NCBI GenBank assembly: GCA_031772115.1 | Contig: JAPDPK010000010.1 | Coordinates: 682,001 to 746,000, forward strand | Length of the DNA stretch: 64,000 bases | From: Heritiera littoralis | Lineage: Eukaryota > Streptophyta > Magnoliopsida > Malvales > Malvaceae | Direction: 5' to 3' | Shown: one piece after another, positions 45,814-58,290 of the stretch | Layout: each line of letters starts with the position of its first letter | How positions within the stretch are numbered: the stretch's first letter is position 1 | Made by a program: the position numbers and the translations under genes | Notes under the pieces: model-generated | The model's database searches: none | What the model was told of the DNA's origin: nothing | Seen by the model: the letters and a program-made list of their open reading frames with translations, nothing else

Positions 45814-46020
45814 CTAAACCCGTTCGGTTAAAATCGAACTGAAATCGAAAATAAGTGAACCCAAAAATATCCGAAATCAAAAAAAATTTGAGACTAAAAA
45901 AATTTGAAATAGAAAAAAACTTGAAATCAAAATAATTTGAACCTAAAATAACCAAAATTTGAATATAGCTTCGATCAACTTGTTTGTCACCTCTGAATCG
46001 AATGAAACCTCTCAGCCAGG
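45814..46020. repeat. Degenerate 'gaaatcgaa/gaaccc' repeat, possible hAT-like end
   Basis: Short degenerate repeats (aaatcgaact, aaaatatccgaaatc) run to 'gtttgtcacctctg', which resembles the TTTGCCACCTCTA end of the hAT copies in this window. No matching start or 8-bp duplication was found, so it may be an older, truncated relative or only similar low-complexity DNA. Confidence 0.35.
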
Positions 46021-46495
46021 ATGGTGGTAAACGAAATGAGTGGTACTGTGGTACTACTTGTACGGTGTATATACCAAGAAAGAAAAAAAAATTAATATTT
46101 GCAAGTGGTAACTCTTTATAAATAATATATAAAAATAATACACATACATATTGAAAGGGAAACGATGAGGAAAGAAAAAAACAGGGAAGGAGGAATTTGC
46201 AGCACTGGACTGGACTATGCAGAGGAGACCAAAGTGGGTCAGTTACACATGTTGTGCCCAGGCAATTCCATGTGCCCACATGGACATGGGTGATTGGAGA
46301 CTCAACAAACTCTCGCTTTCTTCTTCTTCTTCTTCTTCAGAAGCAACTTCGTGAACTATTGAGAAACCACAACAACTAAAAGACAAGTCCTTCTGACTAT
46401 TATAACAACTACCCATCACTTATTGTTAAGCAACTCCCTCATTTTCGATCTTTTTCTTTGATTTTGCGTTAAAAGTTTGAGCCTTAACAAAAAGT
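46021..46495 (+). promoter_or_regulatory. Promoter and 5' leader region of the kinase gene
   Basis: A TATA-like tttataaata lies at 46115-46124, about 370 bases before the ATG. A (CTT)n run at 46318-46338 lies in the likely 5' UTR; such runs are common in plant leaders. The transcription start cannot be set by eye. Confidence 0.45.
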
Positions 46496-49400
46496 ATGAA
46501 GGAAAGCAGTGATGGGTTTGTGAGAGCAGATCAGATTGATCTGAAGAGCTTGGATGAGCAGCTTGAGAAGCATCTTAACAGGGTTTGGACTAGTGATAAC
46601 AGCAAGAATAAGAGAAATGATGATGGTGATGATGATGACGGAAAGCTCAGGCTTGCTCCCATTAGCACCAACAAGCCTGCAACTTTTGTGAAGGAAAGAC
46701 AGGAGTGGGAGATCGACCCTTCCAAGCTCATCATCAAAACTGTCATTGCTCGCGGCACCTTTGGCACTGTTCACCGTGGCATCTACGATGGCCAGGGTGT
46801 TGCCGGTCTGTTTCTTTTCTGAATGTCCTCGAGTAAAATAATTCCATTTATTTAATTAGTTTCTCTTCAGGGCCATTTTTCCTCCCTCCTTTTGTGCGAA
46901 ATTTTGACTATTTAAGTTTTATACTGCTCCTAGTTGGTTTGCATTAGTGAATATATCAGCTAATTTTGTCAAATTAAGTTTATTTTTTTTCTTTGAATGG
47001 TATTTTATAACTGAGAAGGGGGAGCAAAATCAGGTGTTTTTTTTTTTAAATCTAGGTTTTGGTGCAATATTGGACAAAGACTATTATGATACCTGATAGT
47101 CCTTATTGTTGCTTCGAGGTCCCTTCGTTTCATAGTTCATTAGTCTCAGTCTTGCTATGTTATTATGGGTTATTGATTTGGATCCTCAACCATGTATTCA
47201 AATTCTGGTCTTTCTTTGCATTTGACTGTTAGAGAGGCATGGTGATTGGCAGTTTTAAATGTAGTCTTATGGAGTTCGTGACTCTGCACGGGTTTGGGTT
47301 GTATTTGTTGGTTCCATCAACAAATTGGATAATTTTGTTGTTATAATTAACTTTCCTGTGATCCTATTGGTTAGTTAATATATTATAGCAATAGAAAAAC
47401 GAATAAACAATAAAGTAAAGAACTATACTGTTAAATGGATTTTATAGTTGGAAACTGTAATTCCAATATGTTGTTTGCTTGTTATGGTAATTACCCATAG
47501 TCTTTATTCCAACCAACAATAGATCTACTTGATCAATTGGTTTGTTTCTTATAAAAGCTTGATTTGTTTTACTCCAATGGATTTGGTCTTTAGTGAAGCT
47601 GCTTGACTGGGGTGAGGAGGGCCACAGGACAGAAGGTGAGATTGCCTCACTAAGGGCAGCCTTTTCACAAGAAGTTGCTGTCTGGCATAAACTTGAGCAT
47701 CCCAATGTTACTAAGGTGAACTTTCTACTTTAGAACTGTTTTCTTTTTCCTTTTTTTTTTGGGAAGACATTTGTGGGTGGATTTGGATAGAATGGTTTAT
47801 GCATAAATGCTTGGAAATTTGTTTCTGTAACCTTTGACTCAACTATAATTAAGTACCTGAAGAATCTTCCATCAAACTTCTCTAATATTGCTGTTAATGT
47901 CTTCAAAAGCTGAATGTCTATAAAGCAATGGGATTGCTGTAATGTTATCAAAGACATCACCTGTTTCTGGCACAACAATAAAATCTCCAAACACCTTCAA
48001 TCCCAAATGGAAAGGAAATACACACCAGACATGCAGAATATTTTATGACCACCTACCATAAATGAATGGCTTCAAGTGATACCTTCTGTCTTGACATTTT
48101 CTGATAATGGTTTTACACAATTTAAAACTGCCAATATTCAAGTTATTGATACAAATTAAAGTTCTCTATGAAAATACATCCTTCACCTTATTTGATAATT
48201 GATCTAATGTGCTGTAAAAATTTTAGTTTCCTAACTTTCCTTGAATCAAATCTTTTGTTTCTGAATTTTTTTTATATACTTTAACAACTATAGGATAAAA
48301 TATTTATCCATTCTTATTATTACTATATCTTTAAAGAGGTTGAAGTACCCCCTTAGTCCCCCTTCATTCTTCAATCTTACTCATTTTTTAATTAGTTTCT
48401 TGACCAAAGGGGTTGTATTGATTGTTTTCCTGTTCTTTTTGTCTTTAGATACCTTCTGTTTTCTTTCAAGAGATTGAAGTTCACATTCTTAATAATACAC
48501 CAGAAACTTTTGCTATTATGGTGGATGATTTCCATTTCCATATAATCTAGGACATTTTAAAAGCATAAATCTTTAATTTTGAGCCTGAATTTTTTGAAGA
48601 AGCTATAATGCTCAAGGAGAAACATTCTCTCCAATTATTTATATGTGATGCTGCACACTGTGCTCTCATGTAAGATGCACTTACACATATTTTACTTTAT
48701 TTGCAAATTTGTAGATTGGTGGCAGCCCATGATTCTTCTGATCCCTTTCCATCATGATTTTGCCTCTCAAGAAAAGGTCATTATCATGTATTCAGCTTTT
48801 GAAAGCTTGTCAGTTTCTTCATGATTTTGGTGGATCACTTCGGTTTAGGAATCTCTTGTTTTTGAGTGTGTTGTTAGGGAATTGTTGTTTCAGAGGATGG
48901 GAAGAGGATCAGGAATGTTTTCATGATTAACTTATCACTAATATACTGACAAAATTATTCAAGATTGCCAAAATCTTTGTGATCTCTTCTTAGGAAGACT
49001 TAATATCTCATAGCATATTTATGTGTCCTTGCTGCTTCTTCTAATTTGTTGATCTTTGTGTGTTTTTGCTGAAGTTGCAGCTGGTTTTTTTCTTATTTAA
49101 TCAGATGGGTTCTATGTCAGATATTGAAGGATTGGGTTGCCAACTTTGGGGTTCTTAAGTATATGTTGCGCTAACATTTTGTTGAATATTGTACTTAACT
49201 TCTCACTAACAGAATTTCTTATGCCTTCCAAAATAAAAATTCTCATACCATTATCCATTTTGCTTCCCTCTGGCAGCTTCCCCTTCAATAATTGTGTATG
49301 ATATTGCCTCTTCTTAAATCTGAAAAGGAAACTTAGTTTTATGAAATTGCCATTTATCTTTGGAATGATGTTTAATTAATATAAATCTTCATTGACTCAA

Positions 49401-50689
49401 TGAGTCCGTTGGATTTTGGGTGATTGAGCTCTGTGCACTGCTGTAGAATGATTATGAAACGCAACTAGATTTATTGGACATCATAAATCCATGGATTTAC
49501 ATCACCTACTTGTAGGGCATGTGGATTAGAATTAGCTTGGAGGACCACGCTCTGTGGCTTATATTTTCTGAAAAGGAAATGCATACTTGTAACTGTACTG
49601 TTTTAGTTCTCATTGAACTTATAGTTTCTCATTCTTACTAATTCTCATCTTCGCTTTCCAGTTTGTAGGGGCAACAATGGGCTCATCAGGGCTACAGCTA
49701 CAAACAGAGAATGGTCAAATAGGCATGCCAAGTAATGTGTGTTGTGTTGTTGTGGAATATCTTCCTGGCGGTGCTTTGAAATCTTATCTTATAAAGAACA
49801 GGAGAAGGAAGCTAGCCTTCAAAGTGGTCGTTCAACTTGCCCTTGATATTGCAAGAGGGTAATCTGAACTATGTCTCATTTTCTGTTTGTAGTTCGTTTC
49901 TTTATTCTATTCTGGTTTCACAGCTCAAGCATAGTACGTATCTTGTAATACTCTCTAGCTTTACACTGCAGTGGATGATCTGTCATTTTGTAGGTTGAGT
50001 TACCTCCATTCACAAAAGATTGTTCACAGAGATGTAAAGACAGAGAACATGTTGTTAGACAAGACACGAACAGTAAAAATTGCTGATTTTGGGGTTGCAC
50101 GTGTGGAGGCTTCAAATCCTAATGACATGACTGGAGAGACCGGAACCCTTGGTTACATGGCTCCAGAGGTACGAAGGTTTTCGGCTAATTAGTTAGAAAG
50201 TGAAAGAAAAGAATAAAAACAGTTGATTAAATGATTATTAACTGATCAAAGGGGAGGTTTTCAGGTTCTCAATGGCAACCCGTATAACAGGAAATGTGAT
50301 GTGTACAGTTTTGGCATCTGTTTGTGGGAGATATATTGTTGTGACATGCCATATCCTGACCTTAGTTTCTCTGAAGTGACTTCAGCTGTGGTTCACCAGG
50401 TATGTTATTGGCCCTTATTCTGATAATCTTGCTTTCATTTTCTCTTTTTCATTGCTAATTGTCCTTCCATTGGGGGCCACAGAATTTGAGACCAGAAATA
50501 CCAAGATGTTGCCCGAGTTCTCTAGCAAACATAATGAAACGATGTTGGGATGCTAACCCCGACAAGCGACCTGAAATGGATGAGGTAGTTTCTATGCTGG
50601 AGGCAGTGGACACATCGAAAGGCGGAGGTATGATTCCTGTTGATCAACAGCAGGGCTGTCTTTGCTTCTGGAGGTATCGAGGGCCTTGA
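46496..50689 (+). CDS. Raf-like MAPKKK-type Ser/Thr protein kinase (MRK1-like), six exons
   Basis: Exons: 46496-46805, 47594-47715, 49662-49858, 49994-50168, 50265-50399, 50483-50689. All junctions are GT-AG and in phase, giving 381 codons plus TGA. The protein has an acidic, hydrophilic N-terminus (Asp run at 42-48) and a kinase domain from about 77 to 355: Gly loop GTFGTV (87-92), Lys105 (VAVK), Glu130 on helix C, HRDVKTEN (221-228), DFG (241-243), APE (266-268). The HRDVKTEN loop and TGTLGYMAPE fit Raf-like MAPKKK kinases of plants. By memory the whole sequence closely matches Arabidopsis MRK1-type kinases, also annotated 'serine/threonine-protein kinase 52'. The tail ends CLCFWRYRGP; its CxC pair could be lipidated, which is a guess. 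The ATG at 46496 is the first in a clean frame. Likely cytosolic or membrane-associated signalling. Substrate unknown. Confidence 0.95.
46806..47593 (+). other. Kinase intron 1
   Basis: 788 bases, GT at 46806-46807, AG at 47592-47593, splitting a Val codon after its first base. T-rich, no inserted element seen. Confidence 0.9.
47716..49661 (+). other. Kinase intron 2 (long)
   Basis: 1946 bases, phase 0, between the codons for Lys144 and Phe145. It is much longer than the other introns. I see no transposon ends or coding motif in it. Confidence 0.9.
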
Positions 50690-52433
50690 AGAATTATTCC
50701 TAAATGCATATACAAGATTACGAGACTATTTTTTCAAAGTTTAAAGAGGTTTAGTTTGTTTACACCAAAAAAAAAGAGGTTTAATTTGTACTAGAATATC
50801 TCCTGCGCGTTGCTGCAGGATGACATTTATTTCTTTCGTTATCATTTTATATATTTAAATATATTAACATATAAAATTATAAACTTATAAAAATGATTGT
50901 GACTGCACTACTTAATAAACATACAAAAGATTTACACTCAATTATACGTTATCTCTATGCAACTGACAAAGGACAATTCATTAGCAAATACCATAGGACT
51001 TTCAAAAATTAAAAGACGTTGCAAACATGTAGCATGACTATAAATGTTTGTAGATCTGATACAATCTCAGGTTTAGCTACAAAAATCAAAATAATTATAT
51101 CTTGTTGTCAAAGAGATATAATTTTAAATCCAAATTTATGCATTATCCTGTATTCAGAAGAAGTATATTCAATAAATTTACCTATCCCAGTCCCATATGA
51201 TAGATGTAGCACTTCAACCTTTCATATCAAGGCGTGTATATTGACTATCACCAATCCAAATAGCCCTTTAAAGTCTCCAATCTAAAAAAAAAAAAGAAAA
51301 AGAAAAAGAGGTGACATATTCAAGAAAAGGATAACGACATGCCCAAGATAAACATTTGCAACAAAAGTTAGCTACAATAAAAATTAAAATTTTAATCATT
51401 CTCTTAGTCATGAAATTGTGCAAGTCATGCCACTATAAAGGCACACCTTTTGGTAGCAGCTTATGGAAATTAAAAATAGTCACTACAATTTTGTGGTGCT
51501 TTATACTTCATTAATTCATGAGGAATATTTCCCTCTAACTTGCCTTATAATGAATAAAAAAGTTCACCAATCAACCTTTTCACATCAAGAAGACAACATA
51601 TTGCTTATTTTGACTCAAGATTATGCAGCTTATATTTTATTAAGCAACATCAACCATCAAATCTGACCTTTGAATTTTAATAAAGGATAGAATATAATTG
51701 CATCAGAAATATTAGATTAGGCAATTCCGTTGAGCGTAACTTCAAACCTTACTTATCTAGTCTAATAAAAATGAACAGTATTGAAATTGCCTTAGTTAAA
51801 TAGGTACTGCACCTACATCTAATTCAAAATCCTTATGATCACATTATAATATTCGGACTGAAAAGCATAAACAAAGGAAAGTATTTTTTATTGCTATTAA
51901 TGATCAGTATGACAATTGACACGATTGTTTTCTTGCAATAGGTTCTTTGTTGAACATACAATAAAATTTACCTTGGCATGGATTTTTCTTAGAATTTAAA
52001 TTTGATGAAAACCAGTTGACATTTGTTAGTAGCAAGATACATATATATATGATAGTTGACACAGACAAGCACTGAAAAACCAGTGAGTAAATTTTCAGAT
52101 GAAACATTTAAATGCGTCAGCCATGAGAATAAGCTAAATCATAAAGGAGAGACAGTTTAGGATAATTTACTGCAAAGTCAACTGCAAGCAGCACCCAGAC
52201 TTGGTCTAACTAATACCACTGGCCTTCTGATGCAGGACTCCTAAAGCTAGAATAAATACAAAACAAACAAAACTCAAGGACCAATCTAAATGAGCTTGAT
52301 TGACCAATGTAAAATGCACATGCACCCAAATCAGCTACACATCTCAAACGCATACATAACTCCAGAATAAGAATGTTTACATGTTATCACACTTCTCATA
52401 GATGCCTAGAGTTGTTATTAAGGAGTGACATTG
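50690..52433. other. Intergenic DNA downstream of the kinase
   Basis: AT-rich, with no gene I can support. The kinase 3' UTR must lie at the start, but no single poly-A signal stands out. Open frames at 51019-51285 and 51463-51666 (+) have no domain. Confidence 0.5.
50743..50789 (+). repeat. Possible ultra-short LINE insertion with 17-bp duplication
   Basis: The stretch aaagaggtttagtttgt (50743-50759) is repeated with one change at 50773-50789. Between them lies 'ttacaccaaaaaaa', which resembles the 3' end of the LINE in this window (ttactcaccaaaaaa). Confidence 0.4.
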
Positions 52434-52533
52434 ATTCAAATTTGGACACTATCAAAATATGGGTGATAGTTCAAATGAGAACTATTCAAATTTGGACACT
52501 ATCAAAATATGGGTGATAGTTCAAATGAGAACT
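52434..52533. repeat. Perfect tandem duplication of 50 bp
   Basis: Two adjacent identical 50-bp units beginning attcaaatttggacac, starting at 52434 and 52484. Confidence 0.95.
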
Positions 52534-52582
52534 ATCTTTCTTTGTTATTTTTATATCATAATAGGAAAAAAGGAACAAATAT

Positions 52583-52927
52583 ATGCAAAATAACATATTA
52601 ACTAAAAGAAAAGCATACAAAAACTCATCACATCTATACATTCTCTTCAATATGAGGGAAAGAGGCTTACAAATGTCTATAAGAGTTTCTTTGCACTATC
52701 ACGTTCATCAGGGACAACAGAGCATGAATTTATCATTGGCATCTTTATGTGATATGCCATCCTCATTGGGAGACTTACAAATGCCTCAATTGCATCAATA
52801 CCAGCTTCTTCAGGAGATTAGAGCCATAATTTGTGATAATAATCTTTTAAGTTCCCTTGATATACTTTTGGAGATGCACTACAGCATTAATATGATATAC
52901 AAAAAATTTTATCGAGGAAATGAGTAA
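52583..52927 (+). CDS. Unrecognised ORF, possible gene fragment
   Basis: An open frame of 114 codons from an ATG at 52583. The N-terminal third is basic (LTKRKAYKNS). The C-terminal two-thirds look protein-like (SLASLCDMPSSLGDLQMPQLHQYQLLQEIRAIICDN) and may be helical. I recognise no family. A second short open stretch (53036-53170, YDIPGLISEMLQRLLLEEIGLALLENVSF) follows a possible acceptor site (tttag at about 53030-53034), so both could be exons of one small or decayed gene. It could equally be chance. Confidence 0.25.
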   Translation: MQNNILTKRKAYKNSSHLYILFNMRERGLQMSIRVSLHYHVHQGQQSMNLSLASLCDMPSSLGDLQMPQLHQYQLLQEIRAIICDNNLLSSLDILLEMHYSINMIYKKFYRGNE

Positions 52928-55900
52928 AAGACATTCAAAAAGATAAAGATTTCCCTTTCGTTACCTTTTTCCTTAGTTGATATTTCACATCATTCAGTCT
53001 TTTGCATTCTCTTTTCTACATTTCACTCATTTTAGCTCTATGACATCCCAGGCTTGATTAGTGAGATGCTTCAAAGGCTTCTCCTTGAAGAAATTGGTCT
53101 TGCTTTACTTGAGAATGTGTCATTTCCTCATTCATTTGCTGCTAAAATTGCCATTGATAAGTATGGTTAGACAGATTATACATTGATGTATATGCCACAA
53201 ATAAGGCTGATACCTTTGATGTTGTTTCAACACTCATTGGAAAAGGTGAAAAAATTTGCTGCAAAAAAAAAAATTCTAAATTAATCCATGGAAACGAAGA
53301 GAACTTGAAGCAAAATAAAAACACTTATTTGTAATAAAATAATATAAAATTCTCTTTGTTCAATAGGTTGCTTAGAAGACATTAGATATAGTGTGTGTGT
53401 GTGTTTGTATATTATATATTAGTTTTTTTTTATCATAATCAGCACCTATAAAAAATCAGACAAAATCTATGAAAACATAGAATTATTAATTTAAAACTAC
53501 TTTGTTTAATAAATTCCCTATTAATTTTGCTACTAACGTGATTAGATTCATCTATTGGATCAATAAGCACTTCATGGCCTAATTATTGCAACTACTAAAA
53601 TCGGAAGCTGTAGATCTAGATAAAACAAAGTCAACCTAAAACAGAGTTGAAATAAATTAAGGATGCAACTATCAACCTAAAACAGAGTTGAAATAAATTA
53701 AGGATGCAACTATCTACCTAGAGTTGATGTTAAGGCTTAATACCTTGCACGCGTTGATGTTAAACTCCAACATGTATATAAAATAGCATCTGTAGAAACA
53801 CATGACCTAATTTTTCAAATCAATATGATTAATAAAAAACCTAATGTATAAGAGTAGTAGGAAAACGGTTTGGGGATGGTGTGCCTAAGGCATCATGAAA
53901 AGTAAATGATTGACTGCAAATAAAAAGGAATGATATGGAGCTAAACAAAAGCGAACAACACCGTGTATTTCTTGTAGAAACCAAAAAACAATAGTAAAAT
54001 AATAAAAATGATAAATATTTTGCTAACATAACCATATGTAATATCTTATTCAAATGCATTGAAACTCATCATATTAATTATCAATCACAACATTTATGCA
54101 AAAATATTCCCATAAATAGTATCGTAACTTACGTTAAAAACTGACATCAGAATATCATTACCAATACCAAAAACTTTGAGCTCCATATAGGATAAAATGG
54201 TAAAAGGAATTGGAAAAAAGCTAGCAACTCTCATTTTGGATTCTTTTTAGAATTTATTAAACAATACTTGATTTAATATCATTAAAAGTGTTTAGAAAAA
54301 TAAAATGGTGTTCCAAACTTTCATTGTTGCCATTTAATCTTCTAAATAAAACCAATCCCTATTTCTTATATTAAAAAAAAAAGCAATCATGGTTAACTAT
54401 AGTTGCATCTAATTATCTTAAAGATAAAAAAGAAGAATATCTTTGGCTAGTTCACATAAATTATTCATATATTCATGATAAAAGATTGACAAAAGCTGTC
54501 CAGTAGGCACTTACACCATTGATATGAAGTATCTAACCAATCATTGGTTGAAAGTAGTTAAGCCCTGTTATACCATATTGCTGACAAAAAAAAATCCCTT
54601 GATATGCCATATTGTGCAGATTGCATCCTATTCCAACTTTAAGATCTTCTAGCTTATTCCAGCTCAAAAATAAAATTTTAATACACATATAAAAGAATAA
54701 GGCAGAATAGTAAAGAAAACTAAAATTTTCTTCAGTTCACCAATTTCAAGAGAGATCATGTTGTAGTTTATTCCATCTCAAATTACCAAATCAAAAACAG
54801 AAAATAAAAGAAATACATTAATTCAAAGATTAAAAAACCTAACAAAAACTACCCTTTATTCCATAATCTTAGGTTCTAACTATGGACCTGATGAACATAA
54901 AATGTTTGATGAAAACTAAGAGAACATAAGGAACGCACAGTATTTTAAGAAGTTTGAACCTTCTGATTTGAGGAGGAATAGGTCTAGGCAGCCTGTTAGG
55001 TATGCATCAATGAGCAGATAAATATATCATTTTATTTTTTATTTTATCTAAAATTGTTTTTTTATTCACAAATTTCACGTGGTGCTATAGATTAGTGATA
55101 TGTACCTTCACTAACATCTGCAATTATCCTATGAATAAGAAATTTGAATTTTAGTAAATGACACCACCATCACCAATAATTATATCTCTTGAACCTTAAT
55201 TTACTCTTTCAGCAATGCTTCGACGGTGAGTGGCACAAGAATGCTTGTTATAAGCTTATGCCTTAATGATTTTTTATTCACTAAGAAATTATTGATTTAG
55301 CATAAGTTTTTAGCAATGTAACAGAATCAATTTCCTGAAAATATAACTCGAAAACTTACTTTATGATTTTCTTGCAGATTCTGACTACATTGAAATAAAA
55401 AGGGCACAGGTTAGGCCACTTTCCAACTAGAATCGTGGATTTTGCAATTATAATCCGTACACTTGTGCTAGCTCACCTCACTTGTGGCTGCAAAAAAACA
55501 AAATCACTCAAAATTGAACCAAATTCAACTTCAGTGTAAAACCAAAAACAACAAATAATAAAGAAAAATATATTTACAAAAATAATTAAATATATGAAAA
55601 TATAAGGAACGCTACTGGAGTGATAGATAGATTTAAAGAAGGAAAAAAAATGTAATGGAATGAAAAGTTAAGAAAAAAAGATTTCACTTCTTAATAGGTT
55701 TATATTAGTGGGAGTGCTCTTGCAGTTTTTCCAAAACCCAGTTGCACATGTGGGGGACAATTTTATTAGTAAAACCCATGAAAAAAAGATCCAAACTTTC
55801 AAAGAATTCACTAAAGAAAATCGACAAAAAACAAATTTCTCATCTCTAAACTATGATACTAGATCAAAATAGGAAATTTGTAGCCTTTAATTTTTTGGAG

Positions 55901-57110
55901 AATTCATTAAAGACACTGAACGGTTGATTCTGGAGTACCCATTCCGTATAGTAATGTTAGTTTACAATCTCCCAAAAATTACTGAGTAATCCTGAATTTT
56001 TTGTTAGTTCTTGATGACAAAATTCGATTTTTCGGAGCACCTACGAAAAAAATCAAAAACTGATTAAAAAAGAAGAAAAAGAAACAACTTGCTTTATTCA
56101 TGTCTTACCTTCTTTCTTTTGTTAGAGTTCAATGCACCTTGTTGCAAAGTGCGTATCATTCTCCAGCCTCCCAAATGCCTTGGCTGACCAAAGATTGGAA
56201 TGAACCACCAAACATAACCCATGCCCATTTGTTTAACTGTGCTTCCTTTGTAAGCTAGAAGAGAAGAAGCTTCTAGCTTCTTTTGGCAAAATTGGTGTCA
56301 GTGGCATGAACATAGATGGGAGGGTTGGTAGGAGAGAAAAAGTCAAGGAGACAAATGAAAGAACTGACACCACCATACCTAGAACTGTTGATGGCCAAAC
56401 AACAAATGGAAGCAGAAATCCCAAATCTGGACACACTTAAGCAAAGAAACGGAGAAGAGGGAAAATGGAAAAAGGTGGAACTTAACAATTACAAAGAGAG
56501 AATTAATTTTTCGATCAAGAAATTCTTCATGGCCAAAACATGTACCAAAAAAGAGGGAAGGGCGACACAGTAGTGAAAAAGGTAGGAGACAAAAGTATAC
56601 GGGAGAAGAAAGCAGCCTCACCGCCCAAATCACTTGAGACAAAAAATTCCAGATGAAATTACGGCAAGACCCATAAATAAAAATCAACAGTAAATCAATA
56701 GAGGCTAAATAGTGTCAAAACGTTGGAAGATGACGTGGCTGAAGGTGCAGTCGCGTTCATCTACAACTTTTATATATTAGATTATAATGAAAAACAGAAC
56801 GACAATCAGATACCAAGTTGAGAGGAGGAAGTGGTGGTGGGTATAGGCTTAGTGGCTGTGCAGTACTGCATTTCACTTTGTTGAATTATGTAAAGCAATT
56901 CCTTGTAATTTTCTCTTTTAGTCTTGGGGTTCTACTTCTCCAGTTTGTATTTATTTTATTTGCCAATCTGGTTGTGGATTGGCGCATCCATCCCATCTGG
57001 AATATCAATCTTTATACACTTAAGTAATAATTACTGTCCAACTTAAAATTAATTGTCTATAGATACAGTGATCTCTTACTATATATATGTGTGTAAGATT
57101 TGTATATGAT
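52928..57110. other. AT-rich intergenic DNA, little recognisable
   Basis: Apart from the possible exon-like stretch near 53036-53170, a TG microsatellite (about 53392-53405) and the 41-bp duplication at 53631, I see no supported gene. Open frames near 53841-54059 (-) and 56233-56687 (both strands) overlap one another and show no domain. Confidence 0.5.
53631..53712. repeat. Tandem duplication of 41 bp
   Basis: Two adjacent copies beginning tcaacctaaaacagag, starting at 53631 and 53673 within a base, nearly identical throughout. Confidence 0.9.
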
Positions 57111-57329
57111 ATATTGACAGTGAATAGTTTTTATACATTGTCAATGCATCAGAGGTTGACACCTCATTAATTGACAAATTAAAAAATATGTCAAGTCCTT
57201 AAAAGTAAATATAAATAAAATTTTCAAATAAATAAATAAAATTTTCAAATTTGCTCATAAGGACCATTGATGAGATGTCAATTTCTTATTAAATTGATAA
57301 TGTATAAAAATTATACACTATCAATGTAT
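57111..57329. mobile_element. MITE with long terminal inverted repeats
   Basis: About 220 bp. The left arm (atattgacagtgaatagtt to gttgacacctcat) is the imperfect reverse complement of the right arm (gagatgtcaatttc to cactatcaatgta), about 60 bases each. The centre holds AT-rich sequence with a duplicated 'aaataaaattttcaaat'. There is no coding capacity. The type 'TTGACAGTGTATA...TTATACA' is common among plant MITEs. Target duplication not resolved. Confidence 0.75.
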
Positions 57330-58079
57330 TATGTGTGTGTATATATATGTATATATATATATATCAGGATTGATGTGAAATTTGTACTTTATTAATACTT
57401 TTTTCATGTGACATTGACCCAAAAAAAGAGCATAAGTGATTCGATTATGATGACTTCCAATCACAGGTGTGAAGAGAAAGGTCCAAAAGAATTATATTGT
57501 TGATAAATGACTTATGAGAGAATATATATAACTTTTATTTATATAAATGATGTAAATAATATATAAAAAATCCAAATTACAACCGATTATAATTAATTCT
57601 AACTATAATTTTCAGTAAATGATTGATTATTTTTTATTAATAAATTCTTGTAAATCTGTCCATTAAATCTTGGAAAAGTCTATATTTTCAATAAAACCTT
57701 TCTGCTTATTGCTTTTTTTTTTTACCCAAAATTGCTTATGGTACTTCGTGAACCATAGGTATGTAAGAGCCTAGTTTAAAGCTCAAGGGAGCGGTAAACA
57801 AAGGCCTAAAGGATTTATCTCAAACAACCAAAAACAAAGTCGCCGAACATTTCTAGTCTCGCAACAAAAGATGAACCATAATACTTGACACAAATGCATG
57901 ACATACATATGCTCACATCAATATGATATTGTTCACAAAACTCAAATGTCATATTTGGTGCATAGGATGATAATTATCCTATACTATGTTTGGTGTACAC
58001 ATAAAAGGAGGGATTGATTGCAAAGAGAATTAATCATCTTCCTAATATAGGATCATTCAATCCTCTCCGAAAAGAATTG
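57330..58079. other. AT-rich intergenic DNA
   Basis: A TA/TG microsatellite at about 57330-57364, then AT-rich DNA with no gene I can support. Confidence 0.55.
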
Positions 58080-58282
58080 ATTATTTCTAATTCCATGTGA
58101 CACACAAAGTTCATTCATCACAGCTAGGCAAATCCTAGATGGCATACTTCTGGCAAATGAGGTAATCGACTTCCTTAGAAAGAAATGTACTAATAGTGAG
58201 ATAGGCGGATTTATTCTAAAATTGGAGGATTTTTTTTTTGGTTCGATATATGATGCACTAGCATGGCTCTTAGAGATATTTA

Positions 58283-58290
58283 TCCACGGT
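58283..58290. repeat. 8-bp target site duplication of hAT copy B (left)
   Basis: tccacggt, repeated at 59456-59463. Confidence 0.9.
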
